This document shows, in pieces, positions 51,065 to 59,623 of a DNA stretch of 64,000 bases. Numbering within the stretch: position 1 is the first letter of the stretch; every line of letters begins with the position of its first letter. The notes beneath the pieces were generated by a model that saw only the letters and a program-made list of their open reading frames with translations, did no database searches and had not been told where the DNA came from. Origin of the DNA: Aquihabitans sp. G128 (lineage in GTDB: Bacteria > Actinomycetota > Acidimicrobiia > Acidimicrobiales > Iamiaceae); NCBI RefSeq assembly GCF_019048865.1, contig NZ_CP077604.1, forward strand, positions 2,170,001-2,234,000, written 5' to 3'. The translations under genes and the position numbers were made by a program.

Positions 51065-52216
51065 ATGAGCCAGGTGAACGGGAACGACGTGCCACCGCCG
51101 CTGCCGGGGGCGGCCGCCTCGGCACCCGGCGGCGGCTGGGAGCTGCACCACATCACCGACCCCGCCCACGGCGGCATGGACGTGGCCCACTTCACGTACC
51201 CGTCGGGCTGGCAGGCCGGGTCCCAGGTCGTCTGGAACCAGCAGCACACCAGCCACCCCGCCCTGGCCCGCTCCTGGGTCGTGGATCCCAGCGGCAGCGA
51301 GGGCGTCGAGTGGTTCCCCCACGCCGGGTGCTGCTGGATCCAACCGGCGGGGTTCGAGCGGCCGGGCACCGACAAGTTCGGTCTCACCCTCCTGCCGCCG
51401 ATGGCGCCGATGGAGGCCATGACGCAGTTCTTCCTGCCCCGCCACCGAGGCGCCCCCTCGACCTGGCAGGTGCTCGACGCCGCGCCCATCCCCGACCTGG
51501 CCACCACCCTCGGCCTCACCGAGCTGGCCGCCCTGGGGGCGACCGGCGTCCGGGTCCGCATCGAGTCCCAGGTGGCCACGGCCGATGGCGGTCGCAAGCC
51601 GGTGGTCGACGAGGTGTACGCCCTGCACTACGTCCTCCCGCCGCACCAGGGCCAGGTGTCCCAGCAGAACTGGGGACTCACCGGCGCGTTCTCGCTGCGC
51701 GCGGATCGCGACCGGTTCGACGCCCTGCGGCCCACGCTGTGGCAGATCGCGGCGTCCTACACGAGCAACCCGGCCTGGGGGAAGGTCTTCCAGCAGGTGG
51801 CCGAGCAGCTCAACGGCGTCTTCCTGGCCGGCATCGAGGGCCGCCGGCAGCAGCTCCAGCGCGACGCCGAGCTCCAGACCCAGCTCTCGGCCTACAACCA
51901 GCAGGTCCGCGACCATCAGAGCCAGGCGGTGGCGGCCAGCGTGGCCCACCAGAAGGTGGTGGACGACGCCCGCTCGTACCCCGCCGGCGTCGGCTCGGCC
52001 GGCGGCCAGAGCGCCCAGGACGCACTGGGCGACACCCTCCTCGGCCGCACCGCCTACGTCGACCCGAACGACGCCGAGGGCAACTACCACTACGACGACG
52101 GCAGCCACGACTACGTCTGGACCGACGGCCAGGGCAACTTCGTCCCCACCGACGACCCCAACCACGACCCGAACATCGGCTCCGACCGCAGCTGGACCCT
52201 GGCCAAGCACGCCTGA
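51065..52216 (+). CDS. Hypothetical protein following the ABC exporter
   Basis: A 383-residue soluble protein with no recognised family. N-terminal two-thirds: a globular region rich in Trp/Gly/Pro (WELHHITDPAHGGMDVAHFT, GCCWIQPAGFE). Residues 245-300 are a Gln-rich helix (QQLQRDAELQTQLSAYNQQV). The C-terminus has aromatic/Asp repeats (NYHYDDGSHDYVWTDGQGNF) like nematode-type secreted or cell-surface modules. It starts 52 bases after the exporter gene and may be co-transcribed. Confidence 0.6.
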   Translation: MSQVNGNDVPPPLPGAAASAPGGGWELHHITDPAHGGMDVAHFTYPSGWQAGSQVVWNQQHTSHPALARSWVVDPSGSEGVEWFPHAGCCWIQPAGFERPGTDKFGLTLLPPMAPMEAMTQFFLPRHRGAPSTWQVLDAAPIPDLATTLGLTELAALGATGVRVRIESQVATADGGRKPVVDEVYALHYVLPPHQGQVSQQNWGLTGAFSLRADRDRFDALRPTLWQIAASYTSNPAWGKVFQQVAEQLNGVFLAGIEGRRQQLQRDAELQTQLSAYNQQVRDHQSQAVAASVAHQKVVDDARSYPAGVGSAGGQSAQDALGDTLLGRTAYVDPNDAEGNYHYDDGSHDYVWTDGQGNFVPTDDPNHDPNIGSDRSWTLAKHA

Positions 52217-52222
52217 GGAGGT

Positions 52223-52849
52223 TCAGCGCCTCGGGGGCACCAGGAAGTCGACGATGCGCTGGGGCATGTCGGGCTCCTCGGGATGGTGGTGCATCAGCAG
52301 GTGGTGGGCCAGCACCGCCGGGCCCACCAGCGTGAAGATGCCGATGTCGGTGTCGGCCGGCAGCTGGCCCTGCTCGATCGCCCGCTCCACCAGGCGGTGC
52401 AGGTGGGCCCGGCGCTCGGCGATGAACGTGATCTCGAACTGCTCGCGCAGGTCGGGGTACCGCGCCTTCTCGGCGGCGAAGGCCTGCATGATGGCGCCCT
52501 CCCGCCCGACCATGAACGACTGGCTGGCCTCCAGCATGGTCAGCAGGTCGGCCCGGAAGTCTCCCGTGTCGGGCAGCGGGTACGCCGAGGCGTACCCCCG
52601 GAGCGCCTCCACCACCAGCTCCGCCTTCGACGGCCACCGCCGGTAGATGGCGGCCTTGCCCACCCCGGCCCGGGCGGCCACGCCCTCCATGGACATGCCG
52701 CCGTAGCCCTCCTCCACCAGGAGCTCCAGGGTGGCGTCGACGATGGCCCGCTCGGTCTCGGCCGACCGGGGCCGACCCCGCCGAGGCGCGGCCGTCTCCT
52801 CGTCGACCGGCGCCGAGCTCGCCGGCTCGGAGGAAGCGGACCGCGTCAC
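52223..52849 (-). CDS. TetR-family regulator of the adjacent efflux pump
   Basis: A 208-residue TetR protein with HTH SMEGVAARAGVGKAAIYRRW (about residues 53-72) and a basic RRGRPRSAETERAI leader. It lies 4 bases downstream of the DHA2 pump gene on the same strand, so the pump and regulator form an operon; a perfect palindrome upstream of the pump is the likely operator. Confidence 0.88.
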   Translation of the reverse strand: MTRSASSEPASSAPVDEETAAPRRGRPRSAETERAIVDATLELLVEEGYGGMSMEGVAARAGVGKAAIYRRWPSKAELVVEALRGYASAYPLPDTGDFRADLLTMLEASQSFMVGREGAIMQAFAAEKARYPDLREQFEITFIAERRAHLHRLVERAIEQGQLPADTDIGIFTLVGPAVLAHHLLMHHHPEEPDMPQRIVDFLVPPRR

Positions 52850-52853
52850 CGGC

Positions 52854-54473
52854 TCAGTCCACCAGCTCGCCGGCCACGTCGAGGCCGTCGACGTCGACGG
52901 CCGCCGCTTCGGTCCCGGGCGCCGCCTCGTCGCGGGCTCGGGCCGGCAGCCACCGCAGCACGGCGCCCATGCCGATCAGCAGGACGACCGCGGCCACGAC
53001 GGCGGCGGCGTGGATGCCGTTCACGAAGCTCTGGTGGGCCAGGGGCGTGACGGTGTCGGCGAAGGGCCGACCCTGCTTGCTCTCGAGGATGCCGAGGGTC
53101 TTGCCGATGGAGTCGCTGAGCGGGCCCCGGGCGCCGGCGGGGACGCCGGCGTCGGTGAGCCGCTCGGTCATGCGCGAGCCGTAGATGGACGAGAGGATCG
53201 AGCCCATCACCGCCACCCCGACCGCGCCGCCGACCTGGCGGGTGGTGTCGTTGACGGCGGAGCCCACCCCGGCCTTGGCCCGGGGCAGCGAGCCCATGAT
53301 CGAGTCGGTGGCGGGCGCCATGATGTTGCCCATCCCGAGGCCCAGCAGCAGCGTGGTGCCGATGACGTGGATGGTGGAGCTGTCCACCTGCAGGGTCAGG
53401 AACGTGAGCATCGACAGCGCCACCAGCGCCAGCCCGGTCGCCACCACCCGCTTGTTGCCGAAGCGCACCGTCCAGATGTTCGACATCGGCGCGGCGATCA
53501 TCATCACCACCGACATCGGGATCAGCACCGCACCGGCCTTGATGGTGGAGTAGTCGAGCACCGACTGCAGGTACTGGGTGAGCAGGAAGACGACGCCGAA
53601 CAGGGCGAAGAAGGTGAGCGTCACCGCCCCGCTGGCGGCGGAGAAGCGGGGGTTCTCGAAGAAGCGCACGTCGAGCATGGGGTGGGTGGAGTGGAGCTCC
53701 CACGCCAGGAACGCCCCGAGGATGGCGAAGCCGACCACGAAGCCGGCGATGGTCTTCGGGTCGCCCCAGCCGTTCGACGGCGCCTCGATGATCGACCACA
53801 GGAGCGCGCCGAGGCCGAGGATCGACAGGATGGCGCCGACCGGGTCGAGGTGCGGCGTGGACGGGTCCTTCGACTCCGGCACCAGCAGGAAGCCGAGCAC
53901 CAGGCCCACGATCACCACGGGCACGTTCACCAGGAAGACCGAGCCCCACCAGAAGTGGGTGAGCAGGAAGCCGCCGGCCACGGGACCGACGCCGATGCCG
54001 ATGGCCGAGACGCCGGCCCAGATGCCGATGGCCTTGCCCCGCTCGGCGGGGTCGGTGAACACGTTGGTCAGGATCGACAGGGTCGACGGCATGATGCACG
54101 CGCCGCCGATGCCCATCAGGGCGCGCGTGGCGATCAGCACGTTGGCGTCGCTGGCCAGGGCCGAGAGCCCCGAGCCGACCCCGAAGATCACCAGGCCGAC
54201 CGCCAGGAAGCGGTAGCGCCCGAAGCGGTCGCCCAGGCTGCCGGCGGTGAGCAGCAGCCCGGCGAAGACGATGGTGTAGCTGTCGACGATCCACTGCAGC
54301 TGGCTCGACGAGGCGGCGAGCCCGCCGTCGGCGCCGGTCTTGGCCAACGTCGGCAGGGCCACGTTGAGGATGGTGTTGTCGAGGCCGATCACCATCAGGC
54401 TGATGCAGAGCACCAGCAGGGTCAGCCAGCGTCGCTGGTACGCGACCTCTGGGTCTCGGAGCGCTGCACGCAT
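52854..54473 (-). CDS. DHA2-family (EmrB/QacA) 14-helix MFS drug exporter
   Basis: A 539-residue transporter. Motif A GSLGDRFGRYRFLAVGL, motif D1-like LDNTILNVALPTL in helix 1 and motif C GPVAGGFLL in helix 5 mark the drug:H+ antiporter-2 family. ATG 54473 is preferred over GTG 54524 because the operator palindrome would otherwise be inside the coding region and GGGAAGG lies before the ATG. Regulated by the downstream TetR, by inference. Confidence 0.9.
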   Translation of the reverse strand: MRAALRDPEVAYQRRWLTLLVLCISLMVIGLDNTILNVALPTLAKTGADGGLAASSSQLQWIVDSYTIVFAGLLLTAGSLGDRFGRYRFLAVGLVIFGVGSGLSALASDANVLIATRALMGIGGACIMPSTLSILTNVFTDPAERGKAIGIWAGVSAIGIGVGPVAGGFLLTHFWWGSVFLVNVPVVIVGLVLGFLLVPESKDPSTPHLDPVGAILSILGLGALLWSIIEAPSNGWGDPKTIAGFVVGFAILGAFLAWELHSTHPMLDVRFFENPRFSAASGAVTLTFFALFGVVFLLTQYLQSVLDYSTIKAGAVLIPMSVVMMIAAPMSNIWTVRFGNKRVVATGLALVALSMLTFLTLQVDSSTIHVIGTTLLLGLGMGNIMAPATDSIMGSLPRAKAGVGSAVNDTTRQVGGAVGVAVMGSILSSIYGSRMTERLTDAGVPAGARGPLSDSIGKTLGILESKQGRPFADTVTPLAHQSFVNGIHAAAVVAAVVLLIGMGAVLRWLPARARDEAAPGTEAAAVDVDGLDVAGELVD

Positions 54474-54499
54474 GGCGGGCCTTCCCGGGTCGGGAGCTT

Positions 54500-54516
54500 T
54501 ACGGAACGGTTCCGTA
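54500..54516. promoter_or_regulatory. Perfect 17-bp palindromic operator
   Basis: TACGGAACGGTTCCGTA, fully symmetric around the central G, 27 bases upstream of the exporter ATG. A classic TetR-family operator form for the TetR at 52223-52849. Confidence 0.75.
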
Positions 54517-54574
54517 TTGTTCACCCCTGGCGAGCCGGTGCCAAGCGACGTCGGTCACGCCGGCCCGGCGGTCG

Positions 54575-54580
54575 TACGCT
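54575..54580 (+). promoter_or_regulatory. -10 hexamer TACGCT of LigD-type polymerase gene
   Basis: Ends 6 nt before GTG 54587; leaderless arrangement. Confidence 0.45.
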
Positions 54581-54586
54581 CTGGCG

Positions 54587-55549
54587 GTGGCGACGGCATC
54601 CCCGGCGATCGAGATCGAGGTGGGCGGGCGCACCGTCCGCATCAGCAACCCGGACCGGGTGTACTTCCCCACCCGCGGCGAGACGAAGCTCGACCTCGTC
54701 CGCTACTACGAGGCCGTCGGCCCCGGCATCGTCAACGCCCTCCGGGAGCGGCCGTGCATGCTGCACCGCTTCCCCGAGGGCGTCAGCGGCGAGAAGGTCC
54801 ACCAGAAGCGCGTGCCCCGCGGCGCGCCGCCGTGGATCGAGACGGTGCGGGTGTCGTTCCCCCGCTACGGGCGGACGGCCGACGAGCTGTGCGTGACCGA
54901 GCTGGCCCAGGTGGCGTGGGCGGTGCAGATGTCCACCGTCGAGCTGCACCCGTGGAACTCGCGCCGCGCCGACACCGAGAAGCCCGACGAGTGGCGCATC
55001 GACCTCGATCCCGGCCCCGAGAGCGACTGGGCCCAGGTGCGGCGCGTCACCCACATCGTCCACGAGCTGCTCGACGAGCTGGGCGCGGTGGGCTGGCCCA
55101 AGACCTCCGGCGGCAGCGGGCTGCACGTCTACGTCCGCGTGGTGCCCGAGCACGGGTTCACCGACGTGCGACGGGCCGCCCTGGCCTTCGCCCGCGAGGT
55201 GGAGCGCCGCTCCCCGCAGGACGTCACCACCGCCTGGTGGCGCAAGGACCGCGACCCCGGCGCCCTGTTCGTGGACTACAACCAGAACGCCCGCGACCAC
55301 ACCGTCGCCGCCGCCTACTCCGTGCGTGGCGTGCCCGAGGCCCGGGTGTCGGCGCCCGTGCGCTGGGACGAGGTCGACGACTGCGAGCCCGACGACTTCA
55401 CCATCGCCACCATGCCGGCCCGCTACGCCGCGCTCGGCGACCTCCACGCCGGCATCGACGCCGCCCCGTACCGCCTCGACGAGCTGCTGGCCTGGGCCGA
55501 TCGCGACGAGGCCGAGGGCGCCGAGCCGATCCCCGACCCCGACGACTGA
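54587..55549 (+). CDS. Stand-alone LigD-type polymerase/primase domain protein
   Basis: A 320-residue archaeo-eukaryotic primase-fold protein equal to the polymerase domain of LigD. Visible motifs are the N-terminal ISNPDRVYFPTRGETKLDLV, catalytic IDLDPG (two Asp), SGGSGLHVYVRV and VFVDYNQNARDHTVAAAYS-type C-terminal segment. LigD PolDom fills and extends ends during Ku-dependent end joining and prefers ribonucleotides. No ligase, nuclease or ku gene is nearby, so this is a split or orphan form. Confidence 0.88.
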   Translation: MATASPAIEIEVGGRTVRISNPDRVYFPTRGETKLDLVRYYEAVGPGIVNALRERPCMLHRFPEGVSGEKVHQKRVPRGAPPWIETVRVSFPRYGRTADELCVTELAQVAWAVQMSTVELHPWNSRRADTEKPDEWRIDLDPGPESDWAQVRRVTHIVHELLDELGAVGWPKTSGGSGLHVYVRVVPEHGFTDVRRAALAFAREVERRSPQDVTTAWWRKDRDPGALFVDYNQNARDHTVAAAYSVRGVPEARVSAPVRWDEVDDCEPDDFTIATMPARYAALGDLHAGIDAAPYRLDELLAWADRDEAEGAEPIPDPDD

Positions 55550-55573
55550 CCCCGGGGTCGAGGGGCTCGGGGT

Positions 55574-56041
55574 TCAGCAGCTGCCGCCCTCGACGCTGGT
55601 GTCCTCGCCCGACGCGGGGAGGATGACGCACGCGCTGGCACCGTCCACGTCCAGCTGCACCTTGCCGTCGTCGTCCAGGCCGTCGCCGTCATCGTCCTTG
55701 AGCCCGACCACCTCGGGATCGCCGGCCACGTCGGCGATCGACTCGTTCAGCGCCGACATGGAGCGGGCGCCCTCGTCGTTGGCCGTGTCGTTGGCCTTGA
55801 TCCGGGCCCGCAGGTCCTCGGCCGCGGCACGGGCCGCGGCCTCCCCGGCCTTGTCGGAGATGGCGTCGCCCGCGGCATCGGCGTTGCCCTTGGCGTCCTC
55901 CTTCAACGACTCGGCGGTCTTCTTGGCGTCGCTCTTGGTGTCGCTGGAGCATGCGGTGGCGAGCGGGGCGAACGCCAGCAGGGCGATGGCGAGCGGCGCC
56001 ACCCGGCGGCGCAGTGGGCGGTCGGAACGGACATCTGGCAT
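55574..56041 (-). CDS. Secreted lipoprotein, acidic
   Basis: A 155-residue lipoprotein: basic leader, hydrophobic AIALLAFAPLATAC with lipobox Cys about residue 31, then an Ala/Lys/Asp helical stretch. DDDGDGLDDDGKVQLDVDG resembles thrombospondin-3 or EF-type calcium loops. Two late cysteines (ACVIL, GGSC) could pair. No named family. Confidence 0.65.
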   Translation of the reverse strand: MPDVRSDRPLRRRVAPLAIALLAFAPLATACSSDTKSDAKKTAESLKEDAKGNADAAGDAISDKAGEAAARAAAEDLRARIKANDTANDEGARSMSALNESIADVAGDPEVVGLKDDDGDGLDDDGKVQLDVDGASACVILPASGEDTSVEGGSC

Positions 56042-56141
56042 GGGGGAGCTCCTGTCGTCGGTGACGAACGACCACTACCCTGCCGATGCGCCCGCCCGGC
56101 TCACCCGGACGGGTGGCCCTCCTGCACCGGGTGCCGAGATC

Positions 56142-57522
56142 TCAGCGGCCCGTGGCGGTGCGGACGTAGGCCTGGATGGCGGCCTGGTCCAGGGGGGAGG
56201 GCGTCGAAGCGCTCGGTGCGCTCGAGCAGGTCGGCCAGGTGCTCGGGGAGCTCCGGGCGGATGCCGATGGCCGACTCGACGGCGTCGGGGAACTTGGCCG
56301 GGTGCGCGGTGGCCAGGCAGATCACAGGCACGTCGGGGTCGCGCCGAGACGCCCGGGCGGCGGCGACGCCGACCGCGGTGTGGGGGTCGAGCACCTCGCC
56401 GGTGGCCTCGTAGGTGCGGCGGATCTCGGCGCGGATGGCCTCGTCGTCGAAGGCGACGCCGTCGAAGACCTCGGTGACGGTGGCCAGGCGGGTGTCGCCG
56501 GTGGCGACGGTGCCCTCGTCCTTGAACTCGGCCATGCGATCGGCGAGCAGCGACGGGTTGCGGTCGTAGAGCTCGAACAGGAGCCGCTCGACGTTGGAGG
56601 ACACCTGGATGTCCATGCTCGGGCTGATGGTGGGGTGCACGCCCCGGGTCTCCATCACGCCGCTGGCCAGCCACCGCGGGAGGATGTCGTTGCTGTTCGA
56701 GGCCACCACGAGCTGGCTGATGGGGGTGCCGGTGCGGCGGGCCACCCAGCCGGCGAAGACGTTGCCGAAGTTGCCGGTGGGGACCGAGAAGCCCACCGGG
56801 TCCCCGGCGCCCACCGTGCGGGCGGAGGTGGCGTAGTAGACGGTCTGGGCCATCACCCGGGCCCAGTTGATGGAGTTCATGGCCGACAGGCCCACCGCCT
56901 CGCGGAAGGCGACGTCGGCGAACATCGCCTTCACCGCCTCCTGGCAGTCGTCGAACGTCCCGTCGACGGCCACGTTGTGCACGTTGGGCTCGTCGACGGT
57001 GGTCATCTGGCGGCGCTGGACGTCGCTCACCCGGCCGGCCGGGTGCAGCACGACGATGTCGAGGTTGGCCCGGCCCCGGCACGCCTCGATGGCGGCCGAC
57101 CCGGTGTCGCCGGAGGTGGCCACCACGATGGTGGCCCGCTCCCCCCGCTTGGTCAGCTCGTGATCGAAGAGGCGGCCGACGAGCTGGAGGGCCACGTCCT
57201 TGAAGGCGATGGTGGGGCCCCAGAACAGCTCGAGCAGCCAGAGGCCGTCGTCGATGGGGCGCACCGGGCAGACGTCGGGGTGGGCGAAGGTGGCGTAGGC
57301 CTCGGTCACCATGGCCGACAGCTCGTCACGGCTCAGGCTGGGCGCCACGTAGGGGGCCATGAGGGCGGTGGCCCAGTCGGCGTAGCTGGCGTCGAAGCCC
57401 AGCTCGGGCTGCGCCGGCCACTCGTCGGGGACGTACAGGCCGCCGTCGGTGGCCAGGCCGGCGAGCAGCACGTCGCCGAACTCCAGCACCGGTGCGCTGC
57501 CGCGCGTGGAGACGTACTTCAC
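56142..57522 (-). CDS. thrC: Threonine synthase (one-base frameshift at C-terminus)
   Basis: Frame-corrected length is 459 residues, the long YTH-type threonine synthase. FWGPTIAFKDVALQLVG holds the PLP Lys; ATSGDTGSAAIEACRG binds the cofactor phosphate. It converts O-phosphohomoserine to threonine. The six-G run 56192-56197 has one surplus base: removing it turns the end into DALPLDQAAIQAYVRTATGR with stop at 56142-56144. GTG 57522 overlaps the hom stop by 4 bases. Confidence 0.93.
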
Positions 57523-58835
57523 GTCAGGTCCTGGTCGTCGCCGACCACGCGCAGCACCGAGGTGATGTCGTGGATGACGTCGAGGCCGCGCAGGTCGTCG
57601 AGCGTGCCCTGCACGTCGGCCTCCCGGGCGCGGTGGGTGATGAAGATCAGGCGGGCGTGCTCGCCGACGCCCTCCTGCTCCAGGGAGCGGATGGACACGC
57701 CGTGGCGCTCGAAGGCCTCGGCCACCGCCCGGAGCACGCCGGGCCGGTCGACCACGTCGAGGTTGACGTAGTAGCTCGACCGCAGCTCGTCGATGGGCCG
57801 GATCGGGCGACGGGTGAGCGCCAGCAGGTCGGCGTGGGTGCCCTTGCGGAGGTTCACCGCGGCGTCGACGAGGTCGCCCAGCACCGCCGAGCCGGTGGGC
57901 GCACCGCCGGCCCCGCGGCCGTAGAACATGAGGTCGCCCACCGCCGCGCCCTCGACGAACACCGCGTTGAACGAGTCGCGCACGCCGGCGAGCGGGTGGC
58001 TCACCGGGACCATGGCGGGGTGGACCCGCACCGCGACCTCGTCGGGCCCGTCGCCCTCGACGCTGACCAGCTCGGCCACGGCGAGGAGCTTGATGACGTA
58101 GCCCAGCCGGGCGGCGAAGCCGATGTCGGTGGCCGAGATGTTGCTGATGCCCTCGTGGTAGACGTCGCCGGCCACCACCTTGGCGCCGAAGGCGATGCTG
58201 GCGAGGATGGCGGCCTTGGCCCCGGCGTCGTAGCCCTCGACGTCGGCCGTGGGGTCCCGCTCGGCGTAGCCCAGCTGTTGCGCCTCGGTGAGCGCCGCCG
58301 CGTACGAGGTGCCCTCCTCGGACATGCGGGTGAGGATGAAGTTGGTGGTGCCGTTGACGATGCCCATGATGCGACGCACGTCCTCGCCCACCAGCGACTC
58401 TCGCAGGGGGCGCAGGATCGGGATGCCACCGGCCACCGCCGCCTCGAACAGCAGGTCGACCTCGCCGGCCGACGCCGCCTTGAACAGCTCGGCGCCGTGG
58501 TTGGCCAGCAGCTCCTTGTTGGCCGTGACCACCGGCTTGCCGCTGCCCAGGGCGGCGAGGATCAGCTCGCGGGCCGGCTCGATGCCGCCGATGGCCTCGA
58601 CCACGACGTCGATGTCGGGGTCGGCGACCACCTCGGCCGCCTCCCGGGTCAGCACCGACTCGTCCAGGTGGATGGGCCGCTTGCGGGTGAGGCTGCGCAC
58701 CGCCACCTTCGCGACCTCGAGGCGGATCCCGGTGCGGGCGGCGATCTCGTCGCCGCGCTCCTCGATCAGCTGCACCAGGGCCGCGCCCACGTTGCCGCAG
58801 CCCAGCACCCCGACCTTCACCACGGATTCGCTCAC
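57519..58835 (-). CDS. hom: Homoserine dehydrogenase
   Basis: A 438-residue enzyme with all three parts: NAD(P) domain (VKVGVLGCGNVGAALVQLI), catalytic domain (TTNFILTRMSEEGTSYAAAL, DPTADVEGYDAGAKAAI) and C-terminal ACT domain (SYYVNLDVVDRPGVLRAVAE) for threonine feedback. It reduces aspartate semialdehyde to homoserine. GTG 58835 has TAGCCT ending 8 nt upstream, so hom starts the hom-thrC operon. Confidence 0.95.
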   Translation of the reverse strand: MSESVVKVGVLGCGNVGAALVQLIEERGDEIAARTGIRLEVAKVAVRSLTRKRPIHLDESVLTREAAEVVADPDIDVVVEAIGGIEPARELILAALGSGKPVVTANKELLANHGAELFKAASAGEVDLLFEAAVAGGIPILRPLRESLVGEDVRRIMGIVNGTTNFILTRMSEEGTSYAAALTEAQQLGYAERDPTADVEGYDAGAKAAILASIAFGAKVVAGDVYHEGISNISATDIGFAARLGYVIKLLAVAELVSVEGDGPDEVAVRVHPAMVPVSHPLAGVRDSFNAVFVEGAAVGDLMFYGRGAGGAPTGSAVLGDLVDAAVNLRKGTHADLLALTRRPIRPIDELRSSYYVNLDVVDRPGVLRAVAEAFERHGVSIRSLEQEGVGEHARLIFITHRAREADVQGTLDDLRGLDVIHDITSVLRVVGDDQDLT

Positions 58836-58843
58836 GGGGGCCG

Positions 58844-58849
58844 AGGCTA
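58844..58849 (-). promoter_or_regulatory. -10 hexamer TAGCCT of hom-thrC operon
   Basis: Ends 8 nt before GTG 58835. Confidence 0.4.
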
Positions 58850-58956
58850 CCGGTCCCCCCGGTGGTGCCCGAAAGCGGTTGGCGGCCCCTAGGGTCTCCG
58901 GCGGGTTCCAGGCGGGACCCGGTCACCATCCACCGTGAGAACCAGGTCGTCACCCC

Positions 58957-59604
58957 ATGCGCATCCGTCCCCTCCTCGCCCCTGTCGCGGCCGCGGCGAT
59001 CCTGGTCGGGCTCGCCGGCTGCTCCGCGTCGGTCTCCACCGGCCGGAAGGTCGGCACCGGCGAGCTCGAGAAGCAGGTGTCCGCCTTCGTCACCAAGCAG
59101 CTCGACGCCAAGCCGTCGAAGGTCGACTGCCCGGACAAGGTCGACGCCAAGGCCAAGGCCACCACGCTGTGCACGCTGACCGTCAAGGGCGTGAGCACCA
59201 CGGTGCGCCTCACCGTGACCAAGGTCGACGGGGGCAAGGCCACCTTCGACGTCACCGAGGTCAACGCCGACGGGTCGCCGCTCACGACGACCACCACCGA
59301 GGCCCCGGACACCGCCCCGGACGAGACCACCACCACCGCCGGCAGCGACACCACCGAGCCCGGCCAGGTCCCCTCCGTCGCGCCGGCCGAGCTGGAGGCC
59401 AAGCTCAAGGCCGGGCTGCTGCAGGAGGTGGGCCGCGAGCCGGACTCGGCCACCTGCCCGGAGGCCCTCCAGGGCGTGGTGGGCGCCACCACCACCTGCG
59501 TGATCACCGACGGCGACCAGAGCTACGACGTGCTGCTCACCGTGAACACCGTCGACGGGCTGGACGTGAACTTCAACTTCAAGGTGTCCGAGACCGCCAA
59601 CTGA
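58957..59604 (+). CDS. Lipoprotein with two DUF4333-like domains
   Basis: A 215-residue lipoprotein: signal with lipobox LAGC (Cys about 22), then two copies of a cystatin-like domain, each with a CP...C pair (VDCPDKVDAKAKATTLCTL and ATCPEALQGVVGATTTCVI), separated by a Thr/Pro/Glu linker. DUF4333 proteins are cell-surface proteins of unknown role. The gene interrupts the lysA-hom order and lies opposite to both. Confidence 0.8.
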   Translation: MRIRPLLAPVAAAAILVGLAGCSASVSTGRKVGTGELEKQVSAFVTKQLDAKPSKVDCPDKVDAKAKATTLCTLTVKGVSTTVRLTVTKVDGGKATFDVTEVNADGSPLTTTTTEAPDTAPDETTTTAGSDTTEPGQVPSVAPAELEAKLKAGLLQEVGREPDSATCPEALQGVVGATTTCVITDGDQSYDVLLTVNTVDGLDVNFNFKVSETAN

Positions 59605-59623
59605 GGCGTCGCGAACGGAGGCG

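Noticed and set aside
46642-51597. Very long open frame opposite the ABC exporter
   Set aside because: Its sequence is low-complexity Gly/His/Gln/Arg of the kind produced by the complement of GC-rich genes; the exporter on the other strand has all family motifs.
55549-55573. Hairpin between LigD-type gene and lipoprotein
   Set aside because: Only 6-bp arms (ACCCCG/CGGGGT) in GC-rich sequence; not distinguishable from chance.
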